A stretch of 64,000 nt of DNA. It comes from Flavobacterium sp. MedPE-SWcel (GTDB taxonomy: Bacteria > Bacteroidota > Bacteroidia > Flavobacteriales > Flavobacteriaceae). Position numbers and translations under genes: made by a program. Under the pieces are notes generated by a model. The model worked only from the letters and a program-made list of their open reading frames with translations. It was not told the DNA's origin and made no database searches. Location: contig MPCW01000006.1 in the NCBI GenBank assembly GCA_001874325.1, positions 62,001 to 126,000 on the forward strand, written 5' to 3'. This document shows positions 43,122-51,565 of the stretch, piece by piece; position 1 is the first letter of the stretch, and every line of letters begins with the position of its first letter.

Positions 43122-45194
43122 ATGAAATATCTAAATAAAATATACATCTCACTTACCATATTATGCTGTTGTACTATACAGGCACAAAACATGCAAGAAG
43201 GCTTTACATATCTTGAAACTGGAGCCTTTGCTAAAGCAGAAGTTTTTTTTGATGATATACTCAAAACATATCCTGATAACAAAACTGCTAATTTATGTTA
43301 TGCACGTGCTTTAGGGTTAAACAACAACCCTAAAGAGGCTAATAGACTCTTTAGCAATATGTTAAAACAACATCCTAATGATTTTGAGATTGAATTAAAT
43401 TATGCTGAATCGTTATTATGGAATAAAAACTATACCGATGCAAAAAGTTACTATTACACATTAGTAACTAATCATCCTGAAAGTTTTCCTGCCTTACTAG
43501 GGTATGCCAATACATTATCTAATTTAAAAGAATACTCTGAAGCGCTAGATTATGTTAATAGAGCACTTGCTGCATCTCCAGATAACCCCAATGCTCTTAT
43601 CTCTAGAAAATATATACGATTAGGTTATGCCTCAAAACTAGTACAACTACGTGATTATGATAGCGCAATAAATTTACTAAATGACAACCTTATCGACCTC
43701 CCTAATGACAAGGATACATTACTAAATAAAGCTAATGTTTACCTTATTATTAAAAATAGTAAAAAAGCTAAAGAAGCTTATCAACAACTAGCTACTAATA
43801 GAGCAGATAGCATCGTTGCACTTAATGGTTTTGCTTTGGCTGATCATATTAATACAAAAAACAAAAAAGCCTTAAAATGGGCTTTAAAGGCTGTAGTGTT
43901 ATCACAAAAGCACAAAGACGAAAACCTTATTAAATTAGCTAACGAACGCTATATACAAGCTTTAATATGGAATAAAAAATTTAAAGAGGCCGAGGAAGCT
44001 ATTATTACAGAAAAGCTTAAATATCCTAATGATAATAGTGTACTCGCACTCTCTGCAACATTAGGTATGTATAGAAGTGATTTTAAAGAAAGTATACAAG
44101 ACTATCAAAATATATTAGCAAACGATTCACTCTCGTTTGATGGCAACTTAGGTATTGCTAATGCTCATTTTGCAGATGGTGATCCTAACAATGCTTATAA
44201 AGCTGTAAATAAAACATTAACTATTTTTGAAAACCAAAAAGATGCTATAACTTTTTTAGAAAAGCTTAATACAACCTACTCACTTTATATAGAAGAAAAA
44301 GCAGGGCATTCTTATGACAATGGTGATAACAAAGCTTATTTTAGTACTACTACACTACATTTCCCTTTAAATACAAAGTGGTCATTAAGTGCTTACTATC
44401 GTTATAGAGAAACTAAAAACAGTATAACAAACCGTAGTGCTAAGTCTAACGATATTAAAGGTAGTGTACAATATCAATTTCACCCAAAAGCTAGTTTTAA
44501 TGCTTCACTAGGTACTACATCTGTTACCTCTTTTAATAATAACTATAACCAAACACTGATAGAAGCCTTTTTTAAAGCTAAACCTTTTAAACTACAGGAT
44601 TTAGAAACGGGTTATAAACGAGATGTACAAGATTTTAATGCTGACTTAACTAATGAAGAGATCACTGCTGATAATCTATATATTAACTATAATATTGGTA
44701 GTAATTTTAAATTCGGTTGGTTTACACAATACTTTTTTACCACACAATCTGACAATAATCAACGTAATTTATTGTTTACATCATTATACTATAATTTCTT
44801 CTCTAAGCCCATTTTAAAAGGAGGTATTAACTACCAATATATTTCTTTTAAAGAACGTCGAGCAGCGGTTTATTTTAGCCCTAAACGATTTAACCTTGTA
44901 GAAGCTTTCGTAGAGCTTTTACAAGATGAACAAGCTGTAGAAAGTAAGAATATTTATTATGGTTTAAATCTTGCTGGAGGTTACCAGTATATCGAAAAAA
45001 ATGAAAAACAAGATACTTACAGAGTACAAGCAAAACTAGGCTATAAATTCTCTAATAGACTACTAGCTGATGTATATGGTTTACATAGTAATATAGCCTC
45101 TGCAACAGCTGCTGGGTTTACTTATACTGAGTTTGGTTTTAGACTAAAATGGTACATTACTGGTCAACCAGTGTTTATAAACAATCAAAAATAA
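43122..45194 (+). CDS. TPR-repeat protein with C-terminal outer-membrane beta barrel (YaiO/PgaA-like)
   Basis: 690 residues with signal peptide (MKYLNKIYISLTILCCCTIQAQ). Residues about 25-390 consist of eight or more tetratricopeptide repeats (GFTYLETGAFAKAEVFFDDIL and later copies), and about 400-690 are a beta barrel with alternating aromatic strands (WSLSAYYRYRET, YNFFSKPILKGGINY) resembling the YaiO barrel. TPR-plus-barrel proteins export polysaccharides across the outer membrane (PgaA, BcsC, AlgK/AlgE logic). This is the probable exporter of the locus. Confidence 0.8.
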   Translation: MKYLNKIYISLTILCCCTIQAQNMQEGFTYLETGAFAKAEVFFDDILKTYPDNKTANLCYARALGLNNNPKEANRLFSNMLKQHPNDFEIELNYAESLLWNKNYTDAKSYYYTLVTNHPESFPALLGYANTLSNLKEYSEALDYVNRALAASPDNPNALISRKYIRLGYASKLVQLRDYDSAINLLNDNLIDLPNDKDTLLNKANVYLIIKNSKKAKEAYQQLATNRADSIVALNGFALADHINTKNKKALKWALKAVVLSQKHKDENLIKLANERYIQALIWNKKFKEAEEAIITEKLKYPNDNSVLALSATLGMYRSDFKESIQDYQNILANDSLSFDGNLGIANAHFADGDPNNAYKAVNKTLTIFENQKDAITFLEKLNTTYSLYIEEKAGHSYDNGDNKAYFSTTTLHFPLNTKWSLSAYYRYRETKNSITNRSAKSNDIKGSVQYQFHPKASFNASLGTTSVTSFNNNYNQTLIEAFFKAKPFKLQDLETGYKRDVQDFNADLTNEEITADNLYINYNIGSNFKFGWFTQYFFTTQSDNNQRNLLFTSLYYNFFSKPILKGGINYQYISFKERRAAVYFSPKRFNLVEAFVELLQDEQAVESKNIYYGLNLAGGYQYIEKNEKQDTYRVQAKLGYKFSNRLLADVYGLHSNIASATAAGFTYTEFGFRLKWYITGQPVFINNQK

Positions 45195-45220
45195 TTATCT
45201 TTCAAATAATTATTTAAAAA

Positions 45221-45255
45221 CTGTTCATCGATCTCAAATTGCCATTCGCCGATAG
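45221..45255 (-). promoter_or_regulatory. Site E: 21-bp-spaced direct repeat upstream of the signalling operon
   Basis: Reverse-strand CTATCGGCGAATGG (from 45255) and AGATCGATGAACAG (from 45234), 21 bp apart. The first half with its flank (CTATCGGCGAATGGCAAT) matches site A in 16 of 18 positions. It lies upstream of the TACATTTG promoter at 45303, which would give feedback control of the signalling genes. Confidence 0.65.
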
Positions 45256-45282
45256 TAGTTGTTTTATTAACGATAAAAAAAA

Positions 45283-45310
45283 TTGCAAAAAGACACTTAT
45301 ACTACATTTG
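45283..45310 (+). promoter_or_regulatory. Promoter of the H-NOX signalling operon
   Basis: TTG at 45283-45285 and TACATTTG at 45303-45310, separated by 17 nt and 22 nt before the ATG at 45333. Confidence 0.6.
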
Positions 45311-45332
45311 ACAATATATAAATTCACCTCAT

Positions 45333-45746
45333 ATGCCCATATCCCTAAATATATTACTAATTGAAGATGATACTATTGAAGTGATGAAATTTAATAGAGT
45401 CTTAAAAGGCTTAGAAATTAATCACAAAATCACCGAAGCTAATAACGGAGAAGAAGCTCTTGTTGTACTTCGAGAAAAAGAAATTATACCAGACATTATT
45501 GTGCTGGATCTAAACATGCCCAGAATTAACGGACTCGAATTTTTAAACATTATTAAAAATGATGATGTATTAAAATATATCCCTGCTATTATATTAACAA
45601 CATCTAATAATCATAAAGATCTTTTAGAGTGCTATAGAGTAGGCATAGCAGGTTATATATTAAAGCCTCTTAAATATGAGGATTATGTAGATCGTATTAA
45701 AAAACTAATCGACTATTGGAGCAATAATGAGTTAATCTCTCAATAA
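45333..45746 (+). CDS. Stand-alone response regulator receiver (CheY/Rcp1-like)
   Basis: 137 residues, one receiver domain only: acidic residues in LLIEDD, phosphoacceptor D59 in IIVLDLNMPRING, TTSNNHKD and the lysine in YILKPLKYED. The N-terminus and C-terminal helix resemble Rcp1-type regulators that work with phytochrome-like kinases. It heads the signalling operon and is a likely phosphate acceptor from the histidine kinases, passing phosphate to the Hpt protein or to a target. Confidence 0.9.
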   Translation: MPISLNILLIEDDTIEVMKFNRVLKGLEINHKITEANNGEEALVVLREKEIIPDIIVLDLNMPRINGLEFLNIIKNDDVLKYIPAIILTTSNNHKDLLECYRVGIAGYILKPLKYEDYVDRIKKLIDYWSNNELISQ

Positions 45747-45765
45747 TAATTAATAATTAGCTAAG

Positions 45766-46305
45766 ATGTACGGAATTATTTATAAAGGAATTAAACAGTA
45801 TGTTATTGATACTTTTGGAAACAATAAGTGGGAGGCAATAAAGAGTGATAGTAACACTAATATTGACTACTCTCTTATTGAACAACCTTATAATGATCAA
45901 ATTAGTTATAAATTAGCTACTACTACAGCAAAGCATACAAATAAGTCGCTAGACGAGATTCTTTTTCACTTTGGAGAAGGGATAATTAAGACTACTAGCG
46001 AAAATTATAGTATATTTATGGAATCAAGGGGGAATAATATGAAAGATTATTTAATCAATCTGCCGAATTTCCATAATCGAATGATGCTTATATATCCTGA
46101 ACTTACACCTCCTGAATTTAAGGTTAGTAATATAAAAAGCGACCAAATCAATTTACACTATGTCTCTTCTAAAGGAGGAATGGTATCTTTTGTTGAAGGT
46201 TATATTACTGGTTTAATGAAAGCATTTAATGAAAAACCTATTGTAGAACCTATTAACCAGAATAATGAGGTTAATGAAGAATACATTTTCAAAATATGTT
46301 GGTGA
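45766..46305 (+). CDS. H-NOX (heme NO/oxygen-binding) domain protein
   Basis: 179 residues forming a stand-alone H-NOX domain: opening MYGIIYKGIKQYVIDTFG, proximal heme ligand H103 in LPNFHNRMMLIYPELTPPEF with P115 in the expected place, and the propionate-binding YxSxR motif present as Y132-V-S134-S-K136, lysine instead of arginine. H-NOX proteins bind NO with extreme affinity, and in bacteria they control a partner kinase. The next gene, an HNOBA kinase, starts 1 nt after its stop. Whether it senses NO, O2 or heme level needs testing. No distal tyrosine was assigned. Confidence 0.88.
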   Translation: MYGIIYKGIKQYVIDTFGNNKWEAIKSDSNTNIDYSLIEQPYNDQISYKLATTTAKHTNKSLDEILFHFGEGIIKTTSENYSIFMESRGNNMKDYLINLPNFHNRMMLIYPELTPPEFKVSNIKSDQINLHYVSSKGGMVSFVEGYITGLMKAFNEKPIVEPINQNNEVNEEYIFKICW

Positions 46306-46306
46306 C

Positions 46307-48235
46307 ATGGAATCATATAGTTTTACTTTTAATGAAGAGAATTTCAATAATGTATTTCCCTTTTACATCCTACTGGATCAAAGTTTAACAATATGCTCTA
46401 AAGGAAAAAGTCTTTCAAAAATATACCCTGCTTTAAAGAAAGGCGAAAAACTTTGCAAACACTTCCGCTCAAAACGTCCTCAATCAGATTGTATTACACT
46501 AAAAACAATTTCTGAAAACTTAAATCAGCTTATAATTTTAGAATGTATAGATGACGACATCGATTTATTACTTCGAGGTCAATTCGAAATTATGGGCGAA
46601 TTATTCCTATTCCTAGGATCTCCTTGGTTAACATCTATAGAGGATGTAAAAAAAAGAGAGCTCACAATATTTGATTTTGCTAGTTACGACCCGCAACTCG
46701 ACTTATTACAAATATTAAACCGACAGCAGGTTACTACTAAAGAGTTAAAAGAACAACTTTCAATAAATACCTTACAAAAAGAAAAGCTCAAGAAAGATAG
46801 AGAAGAATTAAACAGGCTATCTCTAGTTGCAAGTGCTAATAAAAACGCTATTGTTTTTACTCACCCAAATGCAGAAATTTTTTGGTGTAATGATGCTTAC
46901 TTATCCATAACAGGATATAGCAAGGAAGAAGTCTTTGGCAAAACCCCTATTGAGGTTGGAAAGACAGCTTCTATAGAAAAAGAAGCTTTAAGGGAAATGG
47001 CCGATTTATTCTATAAAGGAGAGCCTTTCGATATAGAGGTTGCACATGGTCGTAAAGATGGATCTTATTTTTGGTCTAGAACTAAAGGTCAACCTGTATA
47101 TGACGAAAATGGAAAATTATTGCAATATTTTGCAATAATTGAAGATATGACAGAAGAAAAAGAACGAGAGGAACAACTAATATTACTTTCTTTAATCGCA
47201 GAAAAGAATATTAACGCTGTAGTAATATCTGATAAAGAAGGTAGAATAGAATGGGTTAATGCTAGCTTTTCTAAAATGTCTGGATATACCGTTGAAGAAC
47301 TTATAGGTAAAAAACCAGGTTATTTACTACAAGGCCCTGAAACAAATCCTGCAACCACTGAATACCTTAGCTCTAATATAAAAGAAGGAAAACCATTTAG
47401 CTGCGAAGTAATCAATTACACAAAAGATGGAGATAAATATTGGGTAAGAATACAAGGGCAAGCACTGTACAATAAGCTCGGAGAAGTATCAAGGTACTTT
47501 GCTATAGAAGAAGATATTACCGATGAAAAAGCAATGGAAAAGCAAAAAGAAGAATTGTTAATTCGACTTGAAAAGAGTAATAAAGAATTAGAAGATTATG
47601 CTCAAATTGTATCTCATGATTTAAAATCTCCATTACGAAGTATTAATTCACTTATCGCTTGGATAAGAGAAGATAATATTGATAACCTATCTGACGATAC
47701 AGACCAGTACCTTGGTATGATAGAGGGGAAAATTGAAAAAATGGACCACCTTATACATGGTATACTAACTTACTCTAAAATAGATCAAACAGAGATTATA
47801 GTAGAAAAAGTAAACGTACATAAAGTTGTAAGTAACATAATCAGTATTATTGACATCCCTTCACATATACAAATATCAATAAACAATACACTGCCAATAA
47901 TTAAAGCTGATAAGTTTAGAATACAACAACTATTTCAAAATTTAATAAGTAATGCTGTAAGCTATATCGATAAAAGAGAAGGTATTGTAGAAATTGGAGT
48001 AAATGAACATGAAAACTACAATACATTCTATGTTAAAGATAATGGACCTGGTATAGCAAAAGAAAATCAAGAAAAAATATTCAACATATTTCAATCACTC
48101 ACAGATAATGAAAAATCTACAGGTTTAGGCTTATCTATTGTAAAAAAAATCACCGAGAATTATAATGGTACCATCTGGGTGGAGAGTGAAATTAATTTAG
48201 GTACTACCTTCTATATAAAATTACCAAAACAATAA
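46307..48235 (+). CDS. HNOBA-PAS-PAS sensor histidine kinase
   Basis: 642 residues from ATG 46307, placed right after the H-NOX stop. Residues about 10-150 are an HNOBA (heme-NO-binding-associated) domain, with FNNVFPFYILLDQSL, LLLRGQFEIMGELFLFLGSP and DPQLDLLQILNRQQ, otherwise known from guanylate cyclases and H-NOX partners. Then two PAS domains (about 170-290 and 295-410), a coiled linker, phosphoacceptor H437 (IVSHDLKSPLRS) and a HATPase with NAVSYIDKREG, KDNGPGI and STGLGLSIVKK. No membrane segments, so cytoplasmic. It probably receives the H-NOX signal by direct binding. Confidence 0.92.
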   Translation: MESYSFTFNEENFNNVFPFYILLDQSLTICSKGKSLSKIYPALKKGEKLCKHFRSKRPQSDCITLKTISENLNQLIILECIDDDIDLLLRGQFEIMGELFLFLGSPWLTSIEDVKKRELTIFDFASYDPQLDLLQILNRQQVTTKELKEQLSINTLQKEKLKKDREELNRLSLVASANKNAIVFTHPNAEIFWCNDAYLSITGYSKEEVFGKTPIEVGKTASIEKEALREMADLFYKGEPFDIEVAHGRKDGSYFWSRTKGQPVYDENGKLLQYFAIIEDMTEEKEREEQLILLSLIAEKNINAVVISDKEGRIEWVNASFSKMSGYTVEELIGKKPGYLLQGPETNPATTEYLSSNIKEGKPFSCEVINYTKDGDKYWVRIQGQALYNKLGEVSRYFAIEEDITDEKAMEKQKEELLIRLEKSNKELEDYAQIVSHDLKSPLRSINSLIAWIREDNIDNLSDDTDQYLGMIEGKIEKMDHLIHGILTYSKIDQTEIIVEKVNVHKVVSNIISIIDIPSHIQISINNTLPIIKADKFRIQQLFQNLISNAVSYIDKREGIVEIGVNEHENYNTFYVKDNGPGIAKENQEKIFNIFQSLTDNEKSTGLGLSIVKKITENYNGTIWVESEINLGTTFYIKLPKQ

Positions 48236-48239
48236 TATC

Positions 48240-49373
48240 ATGAAAATTGTACAAGCGTATAAAGAAAAGGGGAAAGACTGGAATTATTATAGTGAAAAAC
48301 AGGTTTTAAAGAAACCTCTCGTTTTAGTTTTTGGTAATCGTTTTTTACTAGAAGATAAAAATGTACTTTCAGATATAAGAAACGAATTCCCATACGAAGA
48401 CCTTGTTTTCGGGTCTACAGCTGGTGAAATTATTAATGTTGATGTCGTAGAAGAATCTGTTACTGTATTAGCAATAGAATTTGAAAAAAGCAGTTTTGTT
48501 GTAAAAAGAGATAGTATTCTAGAACATAATAAAGATACATTATCGTTAGGTACATCATTAAGTAACCAAATGCCTAAAGAAGGACTAAAACATTTATTTA
48601 TAGTATCTGAAGGTAGTTTTATGAGTGGTACATCATTAATAAAAGGGTTTGAGAATGGTTTTGACGAAAGTATCCCTATGACTGGTGGGTTATGTGGTGA
48701 TGATACTCGATTTGAAAAAACATTAGCGTCATATAAAGAAGATCCTAAAGAAGGGGAAATAATCTTAATTGGTTTTTATGGAGACTCACTCGAAATAAGT
48801 TTTGCTAGCCACGGTGGATGGTTAGGCTTTGGTCCTGAAAGAATAATTACAAAATCAGATGGGAATGTACTATATGAAATAGACGATAAACCCGCATTAG
48901 AACTCTATAAAAAATACTTAGGTGACAAAGTAGAAAAACTTGCTGAGTCTACCTTATTTTATCCACTTAATGTAATTGCACCAGGTAGAAAAGATGCTGT
49001 AGTACGTACTATATTATCAATAGACACAGAAAACCAAACAATGGTTTTTGCAGATGATATACCTGAAAATTCTCGTGTACAATTAATGATGGCATCAGCC
49101 GATGGTATATCACAAGGAGCTTATAATGCTACCAAATTAGCTATGAAAGACCGTACTAAAAAACCTCAACTTGCATTGCCTGTAACCTGCATAGGGCGAA
49201 AACTAGTATTAAACCAACGTATGGAGGAAGAAGCCGAATTAATAAGACAGCTTGTAGGTGAAGACACAGCCATAGCTGGGTTTTATTCTTATGGTGAAAT
49301 TGCACCTTTCTTTGGGAACACATCTTGTGAATTTCATAACCAAACAATGACACTAACTTTAATTAGTGAATAA
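48240..49373 (+). CDS. FIST-domain sensor protein (NosP-like)
   Basis: 377 residues with both FIST_N (about 25-215: VFGSTAGEIINV, GGLCGDDTRFEKTLASY) and FIST_C (about 220-360: LALPVTCIGRKLVLNQRMEEE, GFYSYGEIAPF). FIST proteins sense small ligands, and a branch called NosP is a heme-based NO sensor that inhibits biofilm kinases in Pseudomonas and Vibrio. Next to an H-NOX gene this makes a second, independent gas sensor plausible. I cannot identify a heme ligand with confidence. Its stop overlaps the next kinase start (TAATG). Confidence 0.88.
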   Translation: MKIVQAYKEKGKDWNYYSEKQVLKKPLVLVFGNRFLLEDKNVLSDIRNEFPYEDLVFGSTAGEIINVDVVEESVTVLAIEFEKSSFVVKRDSILEHNKDTLSLGTSLSNQMPKEGLKHLFIVSEGSFMSGTSLIKGFENGFDESIPMTGGLCGDDTRFEKTLASYKEDPKEGEIILIGFYGDSLEISFASHGGWLGFGPERIITKSDGNVLYEIDDKPALELYKKYLGDKVEKLAESTLFYPLNVIAPGRKDAVVRTILSIDTENQTMVFADDIPENSRVQLMMASADGISQGAYNATKLAMKDRTKKPQLALPVTCIGRKLVLNQRMEEEAELIRQLVGEDTAIAGFYSYGEIAPFFGNTSCEFHNQTMTLTLISE

Positions 49374-50407
49374 TGAATTCTTTACTAAAAAGACAAATTA
49401 GAAAATATCTCGATCCAGAAATAAAACAAGAAACTGGTAATTTTTTAGATGCTATAAATGATTCTTATGCTAACTATGAGGAGCAAATAGCTATGCTACA
49501 AAGAGCCATGAAAATTAGCTCTGATGAGCTTTATGAGGCTAATAGTAGATTACGAGAAGAGGCTAAAAGTCTTAAAGAAATAAACAAAAATCTTGAGTCT
49601 ATACTCCATTCAATGAACCCAGACAGCGATGGTATAGAAAACACTGAATTTAATGTTACTGAATATATAAAAAAGCAATCAGAAGAAATTATAAGTATTA
49701 ATAAACAAAGAGAAGAGCTACTACAAAACCTAGAGTTACAAAATCAAGAGCTCAATGAATATGCCCATGTAGTTTCGCATGACCTTAAATCTCCTTTGCG
49801 TAATGTAAACACACTTGTTAACTGGATTATTGAAGATAACGGAGAAACACTTACAGAGGATAGTAAAGACTCATTAAACCTTGTTCTTTCTAATGTGGAG
49901 AAAATGGATTTAATTATAAAAGGAATTCTTGACTATTCTTCTATAGATAAGCTACAGTCTGAAAGTAGAATTGTTGATTTTAATGTACTAATTTCAGAAA
50001 TAATAAGAACAACTAGCCTACCCGAGCACATAGAACTTAAAAAGGATAATGAATTACCTAAAATATATGGTAACTACCATCGTTTTAAACAATTATTCCA
50101 AAGCTTAATAAACAATGCTATTAAGTATAATGACAAAGAAAAAGGAAACATTAATATCGGGTGTGTTTATAAAGGTAACATGGTTGAATTCTATATAAAA
50201 GATAATGGTATAGGGATACCCGAAGCTTATTTTGATAAAATATTTAATGTATTTACCAAACTAGAAAATGATAACCATTCATCTGGAATAGGACTATCAA
50301 TCGTAAAAAAGATCATTTCTTTTTATGGAGGTAAAATTTGGCTAGAGAGCGAACTAAAAAAAGGAACAACTTTTTTCTTTACACTAAAACAAAATGGAAC
50401 AACCTAA
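49373..50407 (+). CDS. Cytoplasmic sensor histidine kinase partnered with FIST
   Basis: 344 residues. A helical coiled-coil N-terminus (about 25-125: YANYEEQIAMLQRAMK, NQELNEYAH) leads to phosphoacceptor H136 (VVSHDLKSPLRN) and a HATPase with NNAIKYNDKEKG, KDNGIGIPE and SSGIGLSIVKK. The DHp segment is nearly identical in wording to the HNOBA kinase (HDLKSPLR, LVNWI/LIAWI), suggesting recent duplication. It lacks any sensor domain of its own, so the FIST protein upstream is the obvious input. Confidence 0.9.
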   Translation: MNSLLKRQIRKYLDPEIKQETGNFLDAINDSYANYEEQIAMLQRAMKISSDELYEANSRLREEAKSLKEINKNLESILHSMNPDSDGIENTEFNVTEYIKKQSEEIISINKQREELLQNLELQNQELNEYAHVVSHDLKSPLRNVNTLVNWIIEDNGETLTEDSKDSLNLVLSNVEKMDLIIKGILDYSSIDKLQSESRIVDFNVLISEIIRTTSLPEHIELKKDNELPKIYGNYHRFKQLFQSLINNAIKYNDKEKGNINIGCVYKGNMVEFYIKDNGIGIPEAYFDKIFNVFTKLENDNHSSGIGLSIVKKIISFYGGKIWLESELKKGTTFFFTLKQNGTT

Positions 50408-50711
50408 TTTAAACTACATAGACGAACTTGCAGGTAATGATGATGATTTTAGAGCTAAATTAGTTAATACTATAAAAAGAGAATTACCTAATGAAGTTAC
50501 TGAATATAAAAACACTATTAATAACAGTGATTTTCTTACAGCAGCAAACCATGTACATAAGCTTAAACATAAAATAAGTGTTATGGGAATGGAAAAAAGT
50601 TATTATATTGCTGAAGAGTTTGAACACAACCTTAAAAATCATTCGGCAGATTTAAGATTGGAATTTGAAAATATACTCACAACAATGCAAAATTTCGCCG
50701 ATGGTTTGTAA
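50394..50711 (+). CDS. Hpt (histidine phosphotransfer) protein
   Basis: 105 residues, a single helical Hpt domain: AANHVHKLKHKISVMGM, with H55 in the position of the phosphohistidine (canonical A-H-x-L-K-G). It overlaps the kinase gene by 14 nt. In a phosphorelay it would shuttle phosphate between the stand-alone receiver and the LytTR regulator. The kinases themselves lack receiver domains. Confidence 0.85.
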   Translation: MEQPNLNYIDELAGNDDDFRAKLVNTIKRELPNEVTEYKNTINNSDFLTAANHVHKLKHKISVMGMEKSYYIAEEFEHNLKNHSADLRLEFENILTTMQNFADGL

Positions 50712-50729
50712 ATAGCACACCATTTATAT

Positions 50730-51449
50730 ATGAATTGCATAATAATAGATGACGAAGATATGGCTAGAGCTATTATAGCTCAAATGATATCTAAACACCC
50801 ATCACTCGTATTAGTTGAGGAATTTTCTAGCGCTATAGAAGCTATAAAATATCTTAATAATAACGAGGTCGATCTTATATTTTTAGATATACATATGCCT
50901 GGGTTTACAGGTTTTGATTTTATACAAACCATAAAAAAACCTCCTTCAACAATTCTTGTAACTTCTGATAGAAACTTTGCTATAGAAGCTTTTGAGTATG
51001 ACTGTATAGTAGATTATCTAGTAAAACCAATTACGGAAGATCGTTTCTCTAAAGCTGTTAAAAAAGCAACTGCTAAAAATGAAGATAAACCAGCTCCTAC
51101 CCCTGTCCCTTCGCAACAAAATGAACCTGCTGATACAACTACTGAGTTCTATGTAAACATTGATAGAAGGCTTATTAAAATTGATATAGCGACTATAAAT
51201 CTTATAGAAGCAAAGGGAGATTATATACAGATTAAAACTGAGGACAAGAACTACACTGTGCACTCTACATTAAAGAAAATAGAAGAAAAACTACCTACTT
51301 CTCTATTTTTAAAAGTACACCGTACTTATATAATCAATATTAAAAAGATAATAGATATAGAAGATAACAGTGTGCTTATAGCAAAAGATGTAATCCCTGT
51401 TAGTAGAGCAAACAGACCTGAACTCATGAAAAGGTTAAATATGCTATAA
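50730..51449 (+). CDS. LytTR-family response regulator
   Basis: 239 residues. An N-terminal receiver domain has the phosphoacceptor D53 (IFLDIHMPGF), with the acidic pair near residues 7-9 and a K-P loop near 97 (YLVKPITED). After a Pro-rich linker (PAPTPVPSQQ) comes a C-terminal LytTR DNA-binding domain (about 140-239: INLIEAKGDYIQI, STLKKIEEKLP, KVHRTYIINIKKI). LytTR proteins bind direct repeats spaced about two helical turns, so this is the best candidate to bind sites A-E. Confidence 0.92.
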   Translation: MNCIIIDDEDMARAIIAQMISKHPSLVLVEEFSSAIEAIKYLNNNEVDLIFLDIHMPGFTGFDFIQTIKKPPSTILVTSDRNFAIEAFEYDCIVDYLVKPITEDRFSKAVKKATAKNEDKPAPTPVPSQQNEPADTTTEFYVNIDRRLIKIDIATINLIEAKGDYIQIKTEDKNYTVHSTLKKIEEKLPTSLFLKVHRTYIINIKKIIDIEDNSVLIAKDVIPVSRANRPELMKRLNML

Positions 51450-51532
51450 TCGGCTTATCGATACATAAATGCATTTCAACATACTTACAATCAGTATAAT
51501 CGAAAACTAAAAAATCGATTGAATGTAGTAGA

Positions 51533-51540
51533 TATATTTG
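51533..51540 (+). promoter_or_regulatory. -7 element of the DUF4114-type gene
   Basis: TATATTTG, 25 nt before the ATG at 51566. Upstream there are weak TCGAT-containing half-sites (for example ATCGATTGAATG at 51514-51525 and TTATCGAT near 51455) that might belong to the same site family, but without the strict 21-bp period. Confidence 0.55.
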
Positions 51541-51565
51541 TCTTATAAAAATAAACGAGACAATT

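Noticed and set aside
34351..45255. Repeated motif as a CRISPR-like or mobile-element repeat
   Set aside because: The copies are short, degenerate, confined to upstream regions and paired at 21 bp. There are no spacers of constant length and no transposase.
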